This document shows positions 13,675-30,100 of a stretch of DNA of 64,000 bases, in pieces (positions within the stretch are counted from its first letter, which is position 1; each line of letters opens with the position of its first letter). Position numbers and translations under genes: made by a program. Source of the DNA: Anisakis pegreffii (Eukaryota > Nematoda > Chromadorea > Rhabditida > Anisakidae); contig JAPYMA010000623.1 of the NCBI GenBank assembly GCA_035041965.1, positions 38,049 through 102,048 of the forward strand. Reading direction: 5' to 3'. The notes below the pieces were generated by a model that saw nothing but the letters and a program-made list of their open reading frames with translations, made no database searches and was not told the origin of the DNA.

Positions 13675-14060
13675 GGGTGACCGACTAATGCCCACGCGAC
13701 AATTGCAAGTACGACGTTTGTCAAGCACATAGTTGGTCACAACAGCACTATGGCGGACGACCAGGCTTAGCTTAAGCGTAGCCTCAGCCTCACACTCAGA
13801 TTGAAGCTACGCTCAGGTTGAGGCTGAGGCTACGCTCAGGTTGAGGCTGAGGCTACGCTCAGGTTGAGGCTGAGGCTGCGCTTAGGCTGAGACTAAGACT
13901 CATCCTAAGCCTCAGTAGTACGCGTTTTATACCACACACAAAATAGTGAGCATGCGTTCGCATTGCTCAAAAAGTGAACCTAAATGAAGTTTGTGTGACC
14001 AACTACGTGCTTGACAAATGTTGCACTTGCAATTGTCGCTAGGGCATTTGTCGTAGACCC
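13675..14060. mobile_element. MITE-like foldback element with long inverted repeats
   Basis: The first 67 bases (13675-13741) match the reverse complement of the last 67 (13994-14060) at about 57 positions by hand alignment, sharing runs such as GCGACAATTGCAAGT and TTTGTCAAGCAC. The ends read GGGT...ACCC. GATTTCT occurs directly outside both ends (13666-13672 and 14061-14067), consistent with a target-site duplication of about 7-9 bases. No transposase is encoded, so this is a non-autonomous DNA element of about 386 bp. The interior carries a minisatellite. A 9-base duplication would fit a Mutator-like and 8 a hAT-like element; the family is not decided. Confidence 0.8.
13788..13893 (+). repeat. 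23-bp minisatellite inside the foldback element
   Basis: The unit GCTCAGGTTGAGGCTGAGGCTAC starts at 13811, 13834 and 13857 with exact 23-base spacing, with decayed copies on either side. Just upstream, GCGTAGCCTCAGCCTCA (about 13775-13791) is the reverse complement of part of the unit, so the array can form an extra hairpin within the element. Confidence 0.85.
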
Positions 14061-14519
14061 GATTTCTCCAAAAATTTTGCATCTTCATAAATTTTGAATA
14101 TAGTTTCTGGTGGATTTGCGCACATTTGTCATGATTTTTTGAACACGGTCATCGTAAGTATTGTATGTTCCAATGGTCAGTTTAAACTTAAATTATCCAT
14201 TAAGGGCACTAGTGTCGTTTGAGGGGGAGTTATAAGCGAGATTGAACAGTTAGTGTTTCGGCGTTTTATTTGGAGCAACACTGAAAGAGTAAGATGGTAA
14301 GCAAACATTCATTCGAAATGTTGCATTCGTCTTATTTGCAAGCATATAGCATCTGGCATGTGGTTGTTGTGCAGTAAATGAACAATACAATTCATTGAAA
14401 CAGCTCCATTCATAGAACTTGTTTTTGTACCATTGTTCAGCCGATTCACTGGTCCATCAACCATGGCTCGCGACACAGTGGTTAAGGTTCTAGCATACTC
14501 AGTTGTATAAGTACGAACA

Positions 14520-14536
14520 CTTACAGGAATCTTCAG
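14520..14536 (+). promoter_or_regulatory. Probable trans-splice acceptor of the PSMG3-like gene
   Basis: CTTACAGGAATCTTCAG ends 5 bases before the start codon at 14542. No in-phase coding exon precedes it, so a spliced leader would give a 5-base native 5' UTR. Confidence 0.5.
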
Positions 14537-14541
14537 CTCGC

Positions 14542-15514
14542 ATGTATGAAGACGTGCAATTTCCATCATTAATAGACCTATCGTTCGATTACGCCGGGAA
14601 GCGTACGCATTTTACGATTAACGAATTTCAAAACGTTGATTTCATACTGGTTTCGGACATTGGAAAAATTGGTCAGGTCGTTCAGGTGAAGAATCTTCTA
14701 TCTAGAGGCGTTATAACTTAGCTTGATTAATTGCATTAAAAATGTAATTTAAATTCGTTGTTCGGTCACATAAATTGGCACTTACATCATTGTTACGCCT
14801 TGCTCCCTATTTTACAGTGCTTAGAAACTGATATCCTTAGCTGAAGATGGCCTGTGGTCTAGCTCAGACCTGAACTGAACCCGCCCAGATGGCCTAAAGT
14901 TGAAAATTGCTCAAACTCAAATTGTGGCTGATGTGTGAAATCAGGCAATGCTGAAGTCCAGACTCAGACTTTGGTTCGTTGCTTCCTATGTCGGAAGAAA
15001 CAGTTTGTGAAACCAGAAACAGTGAAATAATTTCAATCAGTAGTAAATACCAGTTAAATTTACAGGTAATATTACCACATCCAGTTATTGCGTCAGCGCT
15101 TCATCCAACTCATAACGTTGACTACGAAACAAAAGTGTTACTTGGTAATCAGTTGGTAAGTTATATAATGAGCAGTTGATTATTTGCATTCTTACCCGGC
15201 CATTTTAATAAATATGAACTCTTTGTGAAAGATTGAGTGGAAATGTGAACTGTTCAAAAGTGTAATAAGTTGTTGACAACAATAGATCTAATTTTGATTG
15301 CATTTAATGTTTATTTGTATTTAAGGAGGATTTTGATCTGTTATTGAATCGTTTGATTGGCGTATTAGCTGCGAACGGTCGTCGACGTAGTTTGATATTT
15401 GGATTTGGTTTATATGAGTTTAATATCGATCATGGACGTGCAATTGTTGAACGTCTTGAAACGCATCTACGTCAAGAATCATCGAATATTTGTGCAAAGA
15501 AAAATGGCAGTTGA
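14542..15514 (+). CDS. PSMG3: Proteasome assembly chaperone 3-like protein
   Basis: PSMG3 pairs with PSMG4 to help assemble the alpha ring of the 20S proteasome in the cytosol. Exons 14542-14685, 15066-15155 and 15326-15514 join in phase 0 to give 140 aa (human about 122). The fold pattern is visible: a beta-rich start ending FILVSDIGKIGQVVQ (human VLVTQFGKMGTLVSL), then NVDYETKVLLGNQL (human TKVLLGQDEPL), then LLNRLIGVLAANGRRRSLIF (human FAKNLVAFVSQEAGNRAVLL). The ATG follows a good acceptor by 5 bases. The mitochondrial Ile-tRNA synthetase begins 40 bases after the stop, so the two are probably one operon with this gene first. Assignment rests on remembered family patterns in a fast-evolving family. 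Confidence 0.78.
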
Positions 15515-15533
15515 CCTGAGAAATGTTCACACT

Positions 15534-15549
15534 AGTTGTTCTCGTTCAG
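15534..15549 (+). promoter_or_regulatory. Intercistronic trans-splice acceptor, PSMG3 to IARS2
   Basis: AGTTGTTCTCGTTCAG lies in the 40-base gap between the PSMG3-like stop (15512-15514) and the synthetase ATG (15555). After the AG the message would read ATGTGATG: a start codon directly followed by a stop, overlapping the real start by one base. Confidence 0.6.
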
Positions 15550-15554
15550 ATGTG

Positions 15555-21406
<5,852 letters not shown>

Positions 21407-24400
21407 GCTGTCATTGTTCAAATATCATTTGTTGTCGTTATGATTGCATCTGTCATCTTTTCTTTCAGTGATTAATCTTTCATAGTGTACTATTGGCTCC
21501 GTTAACTTTGTTATCTTTTAGTAGATTATTTCATAGTCATCTATTCGTAATTCAGTTCCGATATATTTACTTACTCGGTGCCAGTTGATAATTTGATATT
21601 GATCCTTTTTCAAATTTTTAATGTTGTTTATTCAAATGTTTGTTTGTTGTTTAGCTTTTCAATATTAAAATATTCACGCAATGATCTCCAGCGATTACAA
21701 TTCATAATATTCCCATAAAAATGCCGTACCCAAAGCGCGTTGATCATGAAAGAATTTTGAAATACTTCTTTGATGTTGACGTTCATCATTCATTTCATTG
21801 AAATGTCTATAAAATGAAATGAATTTTCTTCGCGTAGTTAGTGGTTACGCATTCAAAACATATATCAGGTGGAATTCTTTATTTGAATGAAGAATCTGAA
21901 TATGGTCATGCGGAAATTAAGCCTGAAAATGAATAGGTTTTCTTGAGCACTCTCAATTCGAATGATTAATTGATAAGCAATTTCGATTAGTATCCGTCCA
22001 TCGTAATTGCAGTCAATAGTGAAGGACGTTCATTGACATTTATACATACACAATAATGATGTCTCATCGCTTTGGCAGATAAAATACTGTGATATCCATC
22101 AATCTTTTCACAATTTGTCGTTTCAAAAGAATTCATTCAGCTGTTCGTTAAACGTTGATCTGACAGGAACGCGTTTATAATTTCAATGAGTGCGCTTCTA
22201 GTGCTGTTTGAAACATTGGAAAAATTGAAATTTCTCCCTTTAAATGATCTGATCTGAATTCCATTCTCACAGCCGACCAATAGACGTGATCAGGGTAATA
22301 CAATTAGCAATAATGAAAGTATCAGTGATGCTGGAAGTAGTAATAATAACCACATCATCGATAATAATACTAATAGTATTATTTTGTTATTATGTGGAAA
22401 TTAATAATATCAATAGTCCAAATAGCAGTCGTTCGAAATGTCTGAATGGAATTCTTGCAGACTCAATTATTCGCGTTCATTACAGGTTTTAATCACCGGT
22501 CGGTTAACTGAAGAAAAGAGTCCTCAAAAATATTGCATTCGTTCGTTGAGGAACGATGAAATGAGCAAACCTTAAAACTGGATGCATAAAATCATCTTGT
22601 CTCACCGCTTCATTGGTTCGCTTAACCGTTTGTGATCCCTTCTTCAATCACATCTCTATCACGACAAACTGTCTGTTGATTGTTCTAATTGATTGTTCTG
22701 ATTTATCAAATACTTATTGAGCGATTTAAAAATGGATTTGGCGACAATAACTAAAAATTGTATAAAACATCATCCGATTCATGATATTTCGTTCAGGTAT
22801 GCCCGAACGATTCTTGTTTGCAAACTCGTAAGGAAATGAGCGATTTATTCGTGAAACAAAAAAAAAGAAAATATTTGAATTGCAGTGTAGACAGATAAAC
22901 GCATGCATTGAAACAAGAACTAAGAAAAGTGAAAAGATAACTTTGATGATGCACACTTGAAATGGTGAAAGAATCAACATTCTTGCAGCATTCACCGGCT
23001 AGTGATTTTATTCAACTCAACGTTTGTTCTGTTTCAGTTGCAAATGAGTTTATAAGCAATCATTGGTAATGAAAGTGCAGTTGAAGATTATCAGTGAAGT
23101 ATTAGAAGATGTGACCTGAACGAGATCAACTCATAAACAGTATTTCTGAGAGCTGAACCAACTTGTCAACTGATTAATGTGCTTGCAGCTGAAAGCATTT
23201 TCCGATCAACAACAATATGTGTGATTAAATATGTTTTTGTTTGCCGTTACAGAAAATTGACTTTTTGCACGCAGAAATTTCAAGGTCTTTGATGTTTTGG
23301 CGATTCGAAAGATGATGAGTAGTGTCCAACGAAGCGTTCGTTAGACTTACGACAATTAACCGGTTCTTGTTGCTGGCAGAATTCGAATCATAATTCAAAT
23401 TTGATCATGAAACGTCGTCGTCCAATGAATGAATATATGAAGAATCTATTCGTTATATATCGCAATTACACTTTGAAACACACTCATTACCTGAATACTA
23501 TTTGATGTTGTTGTTGGAGTTTATTAAATGTTTTATTCGCTTCTCATTCATCAAATTCACGTAAATATTTTCACATAAGTTTCTTATCGATGATCATTAA
23601 CATTTCGTTTTCATGTGCACTTATCTTGCATAAACTTTACGCGATAACGGTTCTGGTTCATTGTTTTCAGTGTCATCGCATTATTACCTGATTCAGCAGC
23701 CATGTATTTGTCTTTCGTACACGAATGTTTCATCTTGCATTCATAATCGATTTCATCGTTTCACAAAGATGAATGTACAGTCAGCAAATATTTCTCATCG
23801 TCAGTCGTTAAGCATTTATTCATCTAATTTTCATTTACTTTCTTGCAATTATTTTGACGTCTCTTCTGAACGACGGTGTCCGATTTTTAATTCCGAGCAC
23901 AGTTCTCACCTACTGAAGTTTTTATTGATTTATCAACAATGAATCTTGTTTTCTCCTATTGGATGTCTTTCAATCGACTACATTTATTATTTAGCATTAT
24001 TCAGCATAATGGAAGTTTCAGATCAGGAAAACTTTTCATTGAATTTGAAGGCCAAATCTGGATCAGCTTCTCAGAGATTTGTTTATGCAAGTGAAATTCT
24101 TTTCTAGCTCGCCTAATCTCCACGGTAATCTGAACTATCGTACACTGCAAATGTGACTTAGTATCTTGCTCAATATAAATTTATTTATCACAAGCACATT
24201 GTTCTTCGTTATATTCGTTAACACAGTTGACATTTCATGAGATGTTTCAATTTATTATGTTCTTCGAAGTCTGTTGAAACCAATTACTCGGACTCAAAAA
24301 AAATTGATCTGTTCTTTTCACCATATCAGTCAAAGGCCAATGTTTAGAAGCAGTATTGCTCACCGTCCGAAACATAAAGAGGCATATAGTAACGTTGATA

Positions 24401-25347
24401 TTCCGATTTTTGGAGACAGGCATGAAGTCGATTAGGTCAAATTACGGAATGTTTGTCGTTTTAATCGCCACTCAGCATCAGTATCTCCTGAACAATGTTT
24501 TCTTTCCAAGATGAAGTGAACAGATTCATATTTAGATAAGAGTCACCGAAAATGCTCATTTATTTCATGTAGGGTGTTCGTTGATTCAATTATCACTGAA
24601 ATGAAAAGGCGTCAACATGGTCTATCGAATGCTATTTGAAGTGCGAGATATGACATGAAACAAATGGACAAATGATTGATGAAATGTTGTTTTTTAGCTG
24701 ATTATATTTTGAGGTGTATGTGAAAGAGTCATCTTCACTAACAATTTCTTCGATACATCCTTTCACTTTTCAACGACAATTCATTTCGGTTTCAGTGATT
24801 CACTGATTATAAATTTCTAGACAGAGATATTAATTGCAATTGTAATGCATTAGTTTGTTTGTTTGTTAGTCACCAGTTAATCACGGATGTTATTCAGTAG
24901 TTTTATTGCTATTCTCATGCAAAAGAAACGTCCTATTATGAGAAAACAAACAAACCTCTTCACTACTCTACTGGAATTCATCATTTCTTTTTTTTGCTCG
25001 TTTCCAACTATTTTGTAATGAGACTGATCGATTCAACTTATTTTGGTGATCAAAACCTAATGGTCCGAATAATTTACTTGTTGATATTATTTTTAACTGG
25101 AACACATCTGAAAAGAATTTTTAGCCTCAGTGTGAATTAGGTGTTCTTTCATTGTCGCATGTTTGATCGAATATTGTGAACATAGTTCTGAGATGCAGCC
25201 AAAGACATCAACATCCAACCTTGAATGTATGATATGTTGCTATCCATACCCGTACGAACGATAAACCTTGAAAATGACCAATTTTAATGGAGACTAAATC
25301 GAACTTTTCTTGCAATTGCTTCATAGGTATAATTCTGAAGGAACGGA
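21407..25347. other. Non-coding stretch, nothing recognised
   Basis: AT-rich sequence downstream of the synthetase. Open frames up to about 93 codons (for example 23661-23942 on the plus strand) are rich in Ser, His and Phe with no splice-consistent partners. No tandem array or element end was noticed. Confidence 0.4.
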
Positions 25348-25919
25348 ATGTTTTTGAAAAACTTCTTCGCTAAAGAACGGTATCGACACGATGCAGTGAA
25401 AGATCACTGTTGCCTTCTAAATACTAGGAATTCACGGAAGAACATAAATTGGAGCACAAGTGCAGTGAAACATTATCTCATCACCATCGCTTAGCATATT
25501 TGAGATGTTGGCAATTTCAAAAGAAAACATGGAAACAAATACAACGAATTAACAAAATTTCAAAAATTTGGAATGCTAGAAACGCAGCTAATCTTCTGAA
25601 AGAAATATATTTCGACAGGCGAATGATAGCGTCGTTTTTATTCATTATGCTATCATATATGAGATATTGTCATCAAAGAAGTCGAGCTGAAATACGAACA
25701 ATCGGCGTGCGACATATAAAGTTAATTACACTTGTGTCCTATTCGTTTGAAGTTGTGTACAAAATCAAACATACACAGCATTTTCCTTCTTCTTATGCTC
25801 CACTTTTTTTCGACACATTCCTCCCATTAAGTCACCTTATTTCATTTCAGCATTATCATCTTATATCAATTCTTTCGCATTCATTAGTTCTTCGACTCTA
25901 TGTTTTTTTTATAAACTGA
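25348..25919 (+). CDS. Two overlapping open frames, unknown
   Basis: One frame runs from ATG 25348 to TAG 25494 (48 aa, beginning MFLKNFFAKERYRHDAVKDH). A second, overlapping in another frame, is open from before 25449 to TGA 25919 (about 156 codons; its first half is Lys/Gln/Arg-rich, its second half hydrophobic). At most one can be coding over the shared part. A weak acceptor, AAATACTAG, lies at about 25422-25430. No domain is recognised. They might be exons of the same unrecognised gene as the open frames at 26017 and 26922, but no phase-consistent chain could be built. Confidence 0.18.
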
Positions 25920-26016
25920 TATTGCTGCAAAGCGTGAGTGTTGTTCATATCCACTGAATAGTGAAAACATAATAATATGTTGCTCGCATTTCAGCTATGA
26001 CACATACTAAGATTAG

Positions 26017-26202
26017 TATGAGAAGCCTGTCCCTGGGAAGGAGGATGGAGGCACAAATAGAAAGGCGAAAAGTCATTGTTCCCATTCATCGGCGGAAACG
26101 AAGAGGCGTTACCCAAAACTGTCGTTTTTCGCAAGGAAACCAGCGAAAATGTTTCAAAATTTTAACGTTTTTTTGCGGTCCACATACTTGGTACTCTTCT
26201 GA
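26017..26202 (+). CDS. Exon-like open frame, unknown
   Basis: After ACACATACTAAGATTAG, which resembles a branch point plus acceptor, 61 codons stay open to TGA at 26200-26202. The first two thirds are Lys/Ser/Arg-rich (VPGKEDGGTNRKAKSHCSHS) and clearly more GC-rich than the flanks. No domain is recognised. It could be an internal exon using a GT near the end, or a chance frame. Confidence 0.2.
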   Translation, partial: YEKPVPGKEDGGTNRKAKSHCSHSSAETKRRYPKLSFFARKPAKMFQNFNVFLRSTYLVLF

Positions 26203-26921
26203 GTTATGAACTCGCTTGATTTACGAATAGAATTTTCTTTGAAAACTTGTCTAGCGATCAATCTTATGCAATTTATCGTTACGCTCCCAAGCACACATAT
26301 GGACATGACAGAATTTATGACAGAATTTCGATCATTTCAACGTGATAAGTAGCATTCATCATATAAATTACTCAACTACTAGGGTCCTTTTTCAAAAATG
26401 TTGGAAAAAGACTGAAATGTTGCTCTGGAACTTTTGGTTGTCATTGAACCTGGCTATCCATATCTCTCGATCATGCTCTGAACTCTAGGAACAGTTTACC
26501 GAATAAATTCAATTTTCGAAGGAATTCAGTTTTCAAGTTTTAGCTTAACTGCAACGAATTCATTCATCCCCACCGATTATTGAGGAAATTTTTGTTTGGG
26601 TTTGCGACGAAACTTTTCGAAAAAACTGTGATCGTAAGCTGAATGCTCACTTTGTTTGACTTATGTTTTTTGCGAGATCTTAGGGATAAAACTTCTTAAA
26701 AAATATTGCCAGGTTATTTGAGAAAAGAAAGTTGATTTCAGATGTATCTTTTTGAATGTAAGCTTCTTTAAATTTTACTTCTTTAAATCAATGATAATTA
26801 TAATTAAGCGAGAATACGTCCTCGCTTCCAACGGTGTCAGCTTAAGTTGTCCGTTCCGGTCAGTTCAGTGACTGATGTGAGAACTTCGTTTTTGTGAGGT
26901 CCTCGCGGGGATTTCTCTGAG

Positions 26922-27121
26922 ACAGAAAATACAACACTATTCCACCCTGCAAGCCCCCTCCACCCGTAATGGACGGAAAGGAGGCATTATGCCAGAAATG
27001 CTGTTTGTCAACGAGTCCGAGCGACAATTCTTCCTGTTCCAGCTCGGAAGGAGAGGACAGAGTCATTCTTCGTAACAACCTTAACAAATACCATTTTTGT
27101 TTCATTAATATGATCAACTGA
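26922..27121 (+). CDS. Possible terminal exon before the mucin-like gene
   Basis: Following TTTCTCTGAG, a frame with a 2-base phase offset stays open for 65 codons to TGA at 27119-27121. It includes a proline run (PPCKPPPP), an ATG at 26969, a CQKCC cluster and an acidic serine stretch (NSSCSSSEGED). GC content is high for this region. The stop lies 6 bases before the probable trans-splice acceptor of the next gene, the layout expected of an upstream operon gene. No partner exons or family were identified. Confidence 0.25.
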
Positions 27122-27127
27122 TTGCAG
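27111..27127 (+). promoter_or_regulatory. Probable trans-splice acceptor of the mucin-like gene
   Basis: TGATCAACTGATTGCAG precedes a 42-base leader and the paired ATGATG at 27170. No in-phase coding exon lies directly upstream. The acceptor overlaps the stop codon region of the candidate exon ending at 27121. Confidence 0.45.
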
Positions 27128-27169
27128 CATCGAGAACTGAGCGAGAGAACGAGAAGGAGAACGTCTAAA

Positions 27170-30100
27170 ATGATGAAGTTTTTTGGAATCGCACACTTGC
27201 TCGTACTTTGTTTAGGTTTGCTGATTACAAATATTCGAGTTCTCGTTTGCAAATGAATTCCTTTAACCATCATCTGGTGGTCTAGTTCCACCTGTCAATA
27301 ATATTGTCCACTCATCCGACTGATTCTAATCTAGAATGAAAATATGAAGCATCAAATGTGCCAGCAAATGAATTGATTCCTTGTCAAATTCACAAATTCT
27401 CCTTAGAAAATATCGAACATCAGTTTAGCAAAATAATCGATAGAAATTTATTATTCATTCCTTGTTCAATGATTCTAATGTTTTTTAAGCCTGCAGTCGA
27501 TAAAATCCACTTGACAATTTTCGATTTCATAATTTGTTTTGCGATTCATTCGAGAACAATATGTTGAGATGACAGTGCTGTTCATCAGAACATTTTGCCG
27601 TCAAATTTTCCTGACATTCTAAACGCTGTATCGCGATCTGTTGCGGAAGTAGTTGACTGAAATTCCCTCAAAATAAGTCTTATCCTCTCGTTTATCCAGT
27701 TGGATGGAGGCATTAAACCGCATTTGAAACTTCCTTTAAATACACGCTAATCAAGAATTGAGATATCGATTGTAAATCAGATCGCCATATGAGTTCATCA
27801 TGATCTCAAAGTAAATCTCAGATGATTTTGGTTTTTCCTGAATGAGAGGAATTCTATTTATTCGTTAATTAACATACTCTTTACCAAAGTATCTATAATG
27901 CGATTAACTTTTGAATGTTTTTCTATCGCATACGATCCCATTCAGAATCAAAATGTAATTTTTCTGTGACAGTCTAATGATGTAATTTTATATGAAGGTC
28001 AGGATACTTCACTCTTTTCATGAAAAATTGATGAAATTTCAAGAAATTTGAAAAGAACACAAGATTTAAATATGATTCTTGATCATTAAATATGAAAGAC
28101 GCGTTTGTTCAGTTTGTGGTTAAATTTTTTTGGTATTACTATTCAATGTTCAAACTTATAGCATCAACATTTGCGCTCGGCAATGAGGAAAAACTTGGAA
28201 CGACGAAAGAAGACACGGCTCTTCCATCAAATGTTCCCGAAATTGAGTCTGCACATGAGTTGCTTGTTGAAGCATCAACTGAGCAACCGATATTGTCAGT
28301 ATCGACGACAGATGTAACTGAAAATCCACTGGATGCTGAGGATCTAGTCAACACAACCAGCACAAAGTTTGTTTGATAAGTTTTCATTTGGTCACAATCA
28401 GCACTCATTTCTGATTGCTGGCTAGTCGCGTGACTTACTATGAGTGTAGTGCACTCAAATTGGGTTGAATAGAAACATACATGCATACAGTGTTTATGAG
28501 GGCTAGAACGGGAGAATTTTGTGCGGGTGATCTCGCCTCGTGAGTGGCAGCTAAAACAGGCGAGAATCCCCTGAAACCGGATCCCGATTCCGCAGTTGGC
28601 TGAGTAGTATTGAGGGCCCAAGTTTTCTAAAGATAATTGGTGTGAACACATATTGCGGAATAGTGACTACTCATCTATTCGAAAGTAATTTTCAACACGA
28701 AAAAAAAACCCATGATAAGAGCATAGTCAAAATATCAACGACCATATACATAAGACTTCCAAAACGAGAATGTCATTTCCAAGCGTCATTCATTGTTAGT
28801 TTGAGTTGTATTTTAGTTTTTTCAATGCCCTGACTTCACAATTTCCTTGAATTCAACATCCAAAATCTCCTTGCTCACCTAAACTCTAATCTTTTTGGAA
28901 TGAGAGCGTACCTACAATTTTATGCTCCACTCCAAAATGCTACCATTGGCAAAAAAGTGGCGAAAACTTCTCGCTGAAAGTGCCGCTAATTGGAAAAAGT
29001 AGCGATGGTTTTCGCTACAATGATGCTCAGCAAAATAAGTCCACTGATCGCTGCTTTCAAATCTCTCAGATTGCAATCGTGTTGCTGATAATTCCGGAAA
29101 AAATCTCGTTGCATCATTGAACAGTTAAAAATTTTTATTTCACCATTCAACAGCAAAAAACAATGGACACCAATCAATAATAAAAACAAAGTTCAACAGT
29201 AAGAAAATAACCAAATGACGATAGTAAGATTCAAAGATGAAAAGCAATCAAATGGCAGCAGCTCACGCTAGATCCTCTGATTCGTTTTCAAGAATATCAA
29301 CGCACTAAGCATTTCATCTGAGAGCCAGACTGTTTGGCTGTTATTAAATCCTTCCGTAAAGAGAACAGAAATCGAGAAAACCTCATTGCACTATCACGTA
29401 ACTAATCTAAAGTCACACAATTTACACGAAATGCTAACTGTGCAATTATAGCAAGCATTTGAGGTGTGATTGGATACTTAACTTCAACATTTAACATTAG
29501 GACGAATACGAGTATGGTAAATCAGAAAATAACGCAAGTCATCGCTACAAATTTTTGCTAAATAAAAAAATGGCGAGCTATCGCACTATCGAAAAAATAG
29601 CTCCGCTGATAGCGAAACAGCGATTAATGTAATATTGTGCACCACTGGATACAAGTGGATAAGGATGTACCTTTACAACAGCTATTGATATATTGTAATT
29701 TCTTGCAATTAAACTATTTCTTAGTATATCAGCCTATCTTAATACTCCTTCGCGGACCTCTCACTCACCTGTAAATGGGAACTGAAATGCGAGTCATATG
29801 AAGGATAAACAAAATGTGAAAATCGAACATGTTATGGTAGTTGTTTAACTTCAACACATCATTAAGAAGAATCAGCCATCAGTGAAACTGCACACTCATA
29901 GCAACAACTGACCAAACCCGCGGGCTTTGCAGACCCAGATCTGTTAGCCATTTTTCTAATATACTATAAGTTGTGCGGTTTGACACAGTAATCTTCAGGA
30001 CTACCGAAGTCTCAAGTACAGATGCTGTAGAATCAACTGCTGCTGCAGATGAATTTAAAGGCTTGGATAAAATATCAGCAACTCAATCATCCATATTAAC

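Noticed and set aside
15504..15506. Upstream in-frame ATG as synthetase start
   Set aside because: It overlaps the end of the PSMG3-like coding region and precedes the strong acceptor at 15549, so a trans-spliced message would not contain it.
26860..27291. 143-codon minus-strand open frame
   Set aside because: It lies antisense to the mucin signal-peptide exon and the candidate upstream exon, has no splice context and no recognisable domain.
28139..28651. 170-codon minus-strand open frame
   Set aside because: Its larger part is the antisense shadow of the mucin stalk exon at 28162-28366, which is phase-linked to both neighbours.
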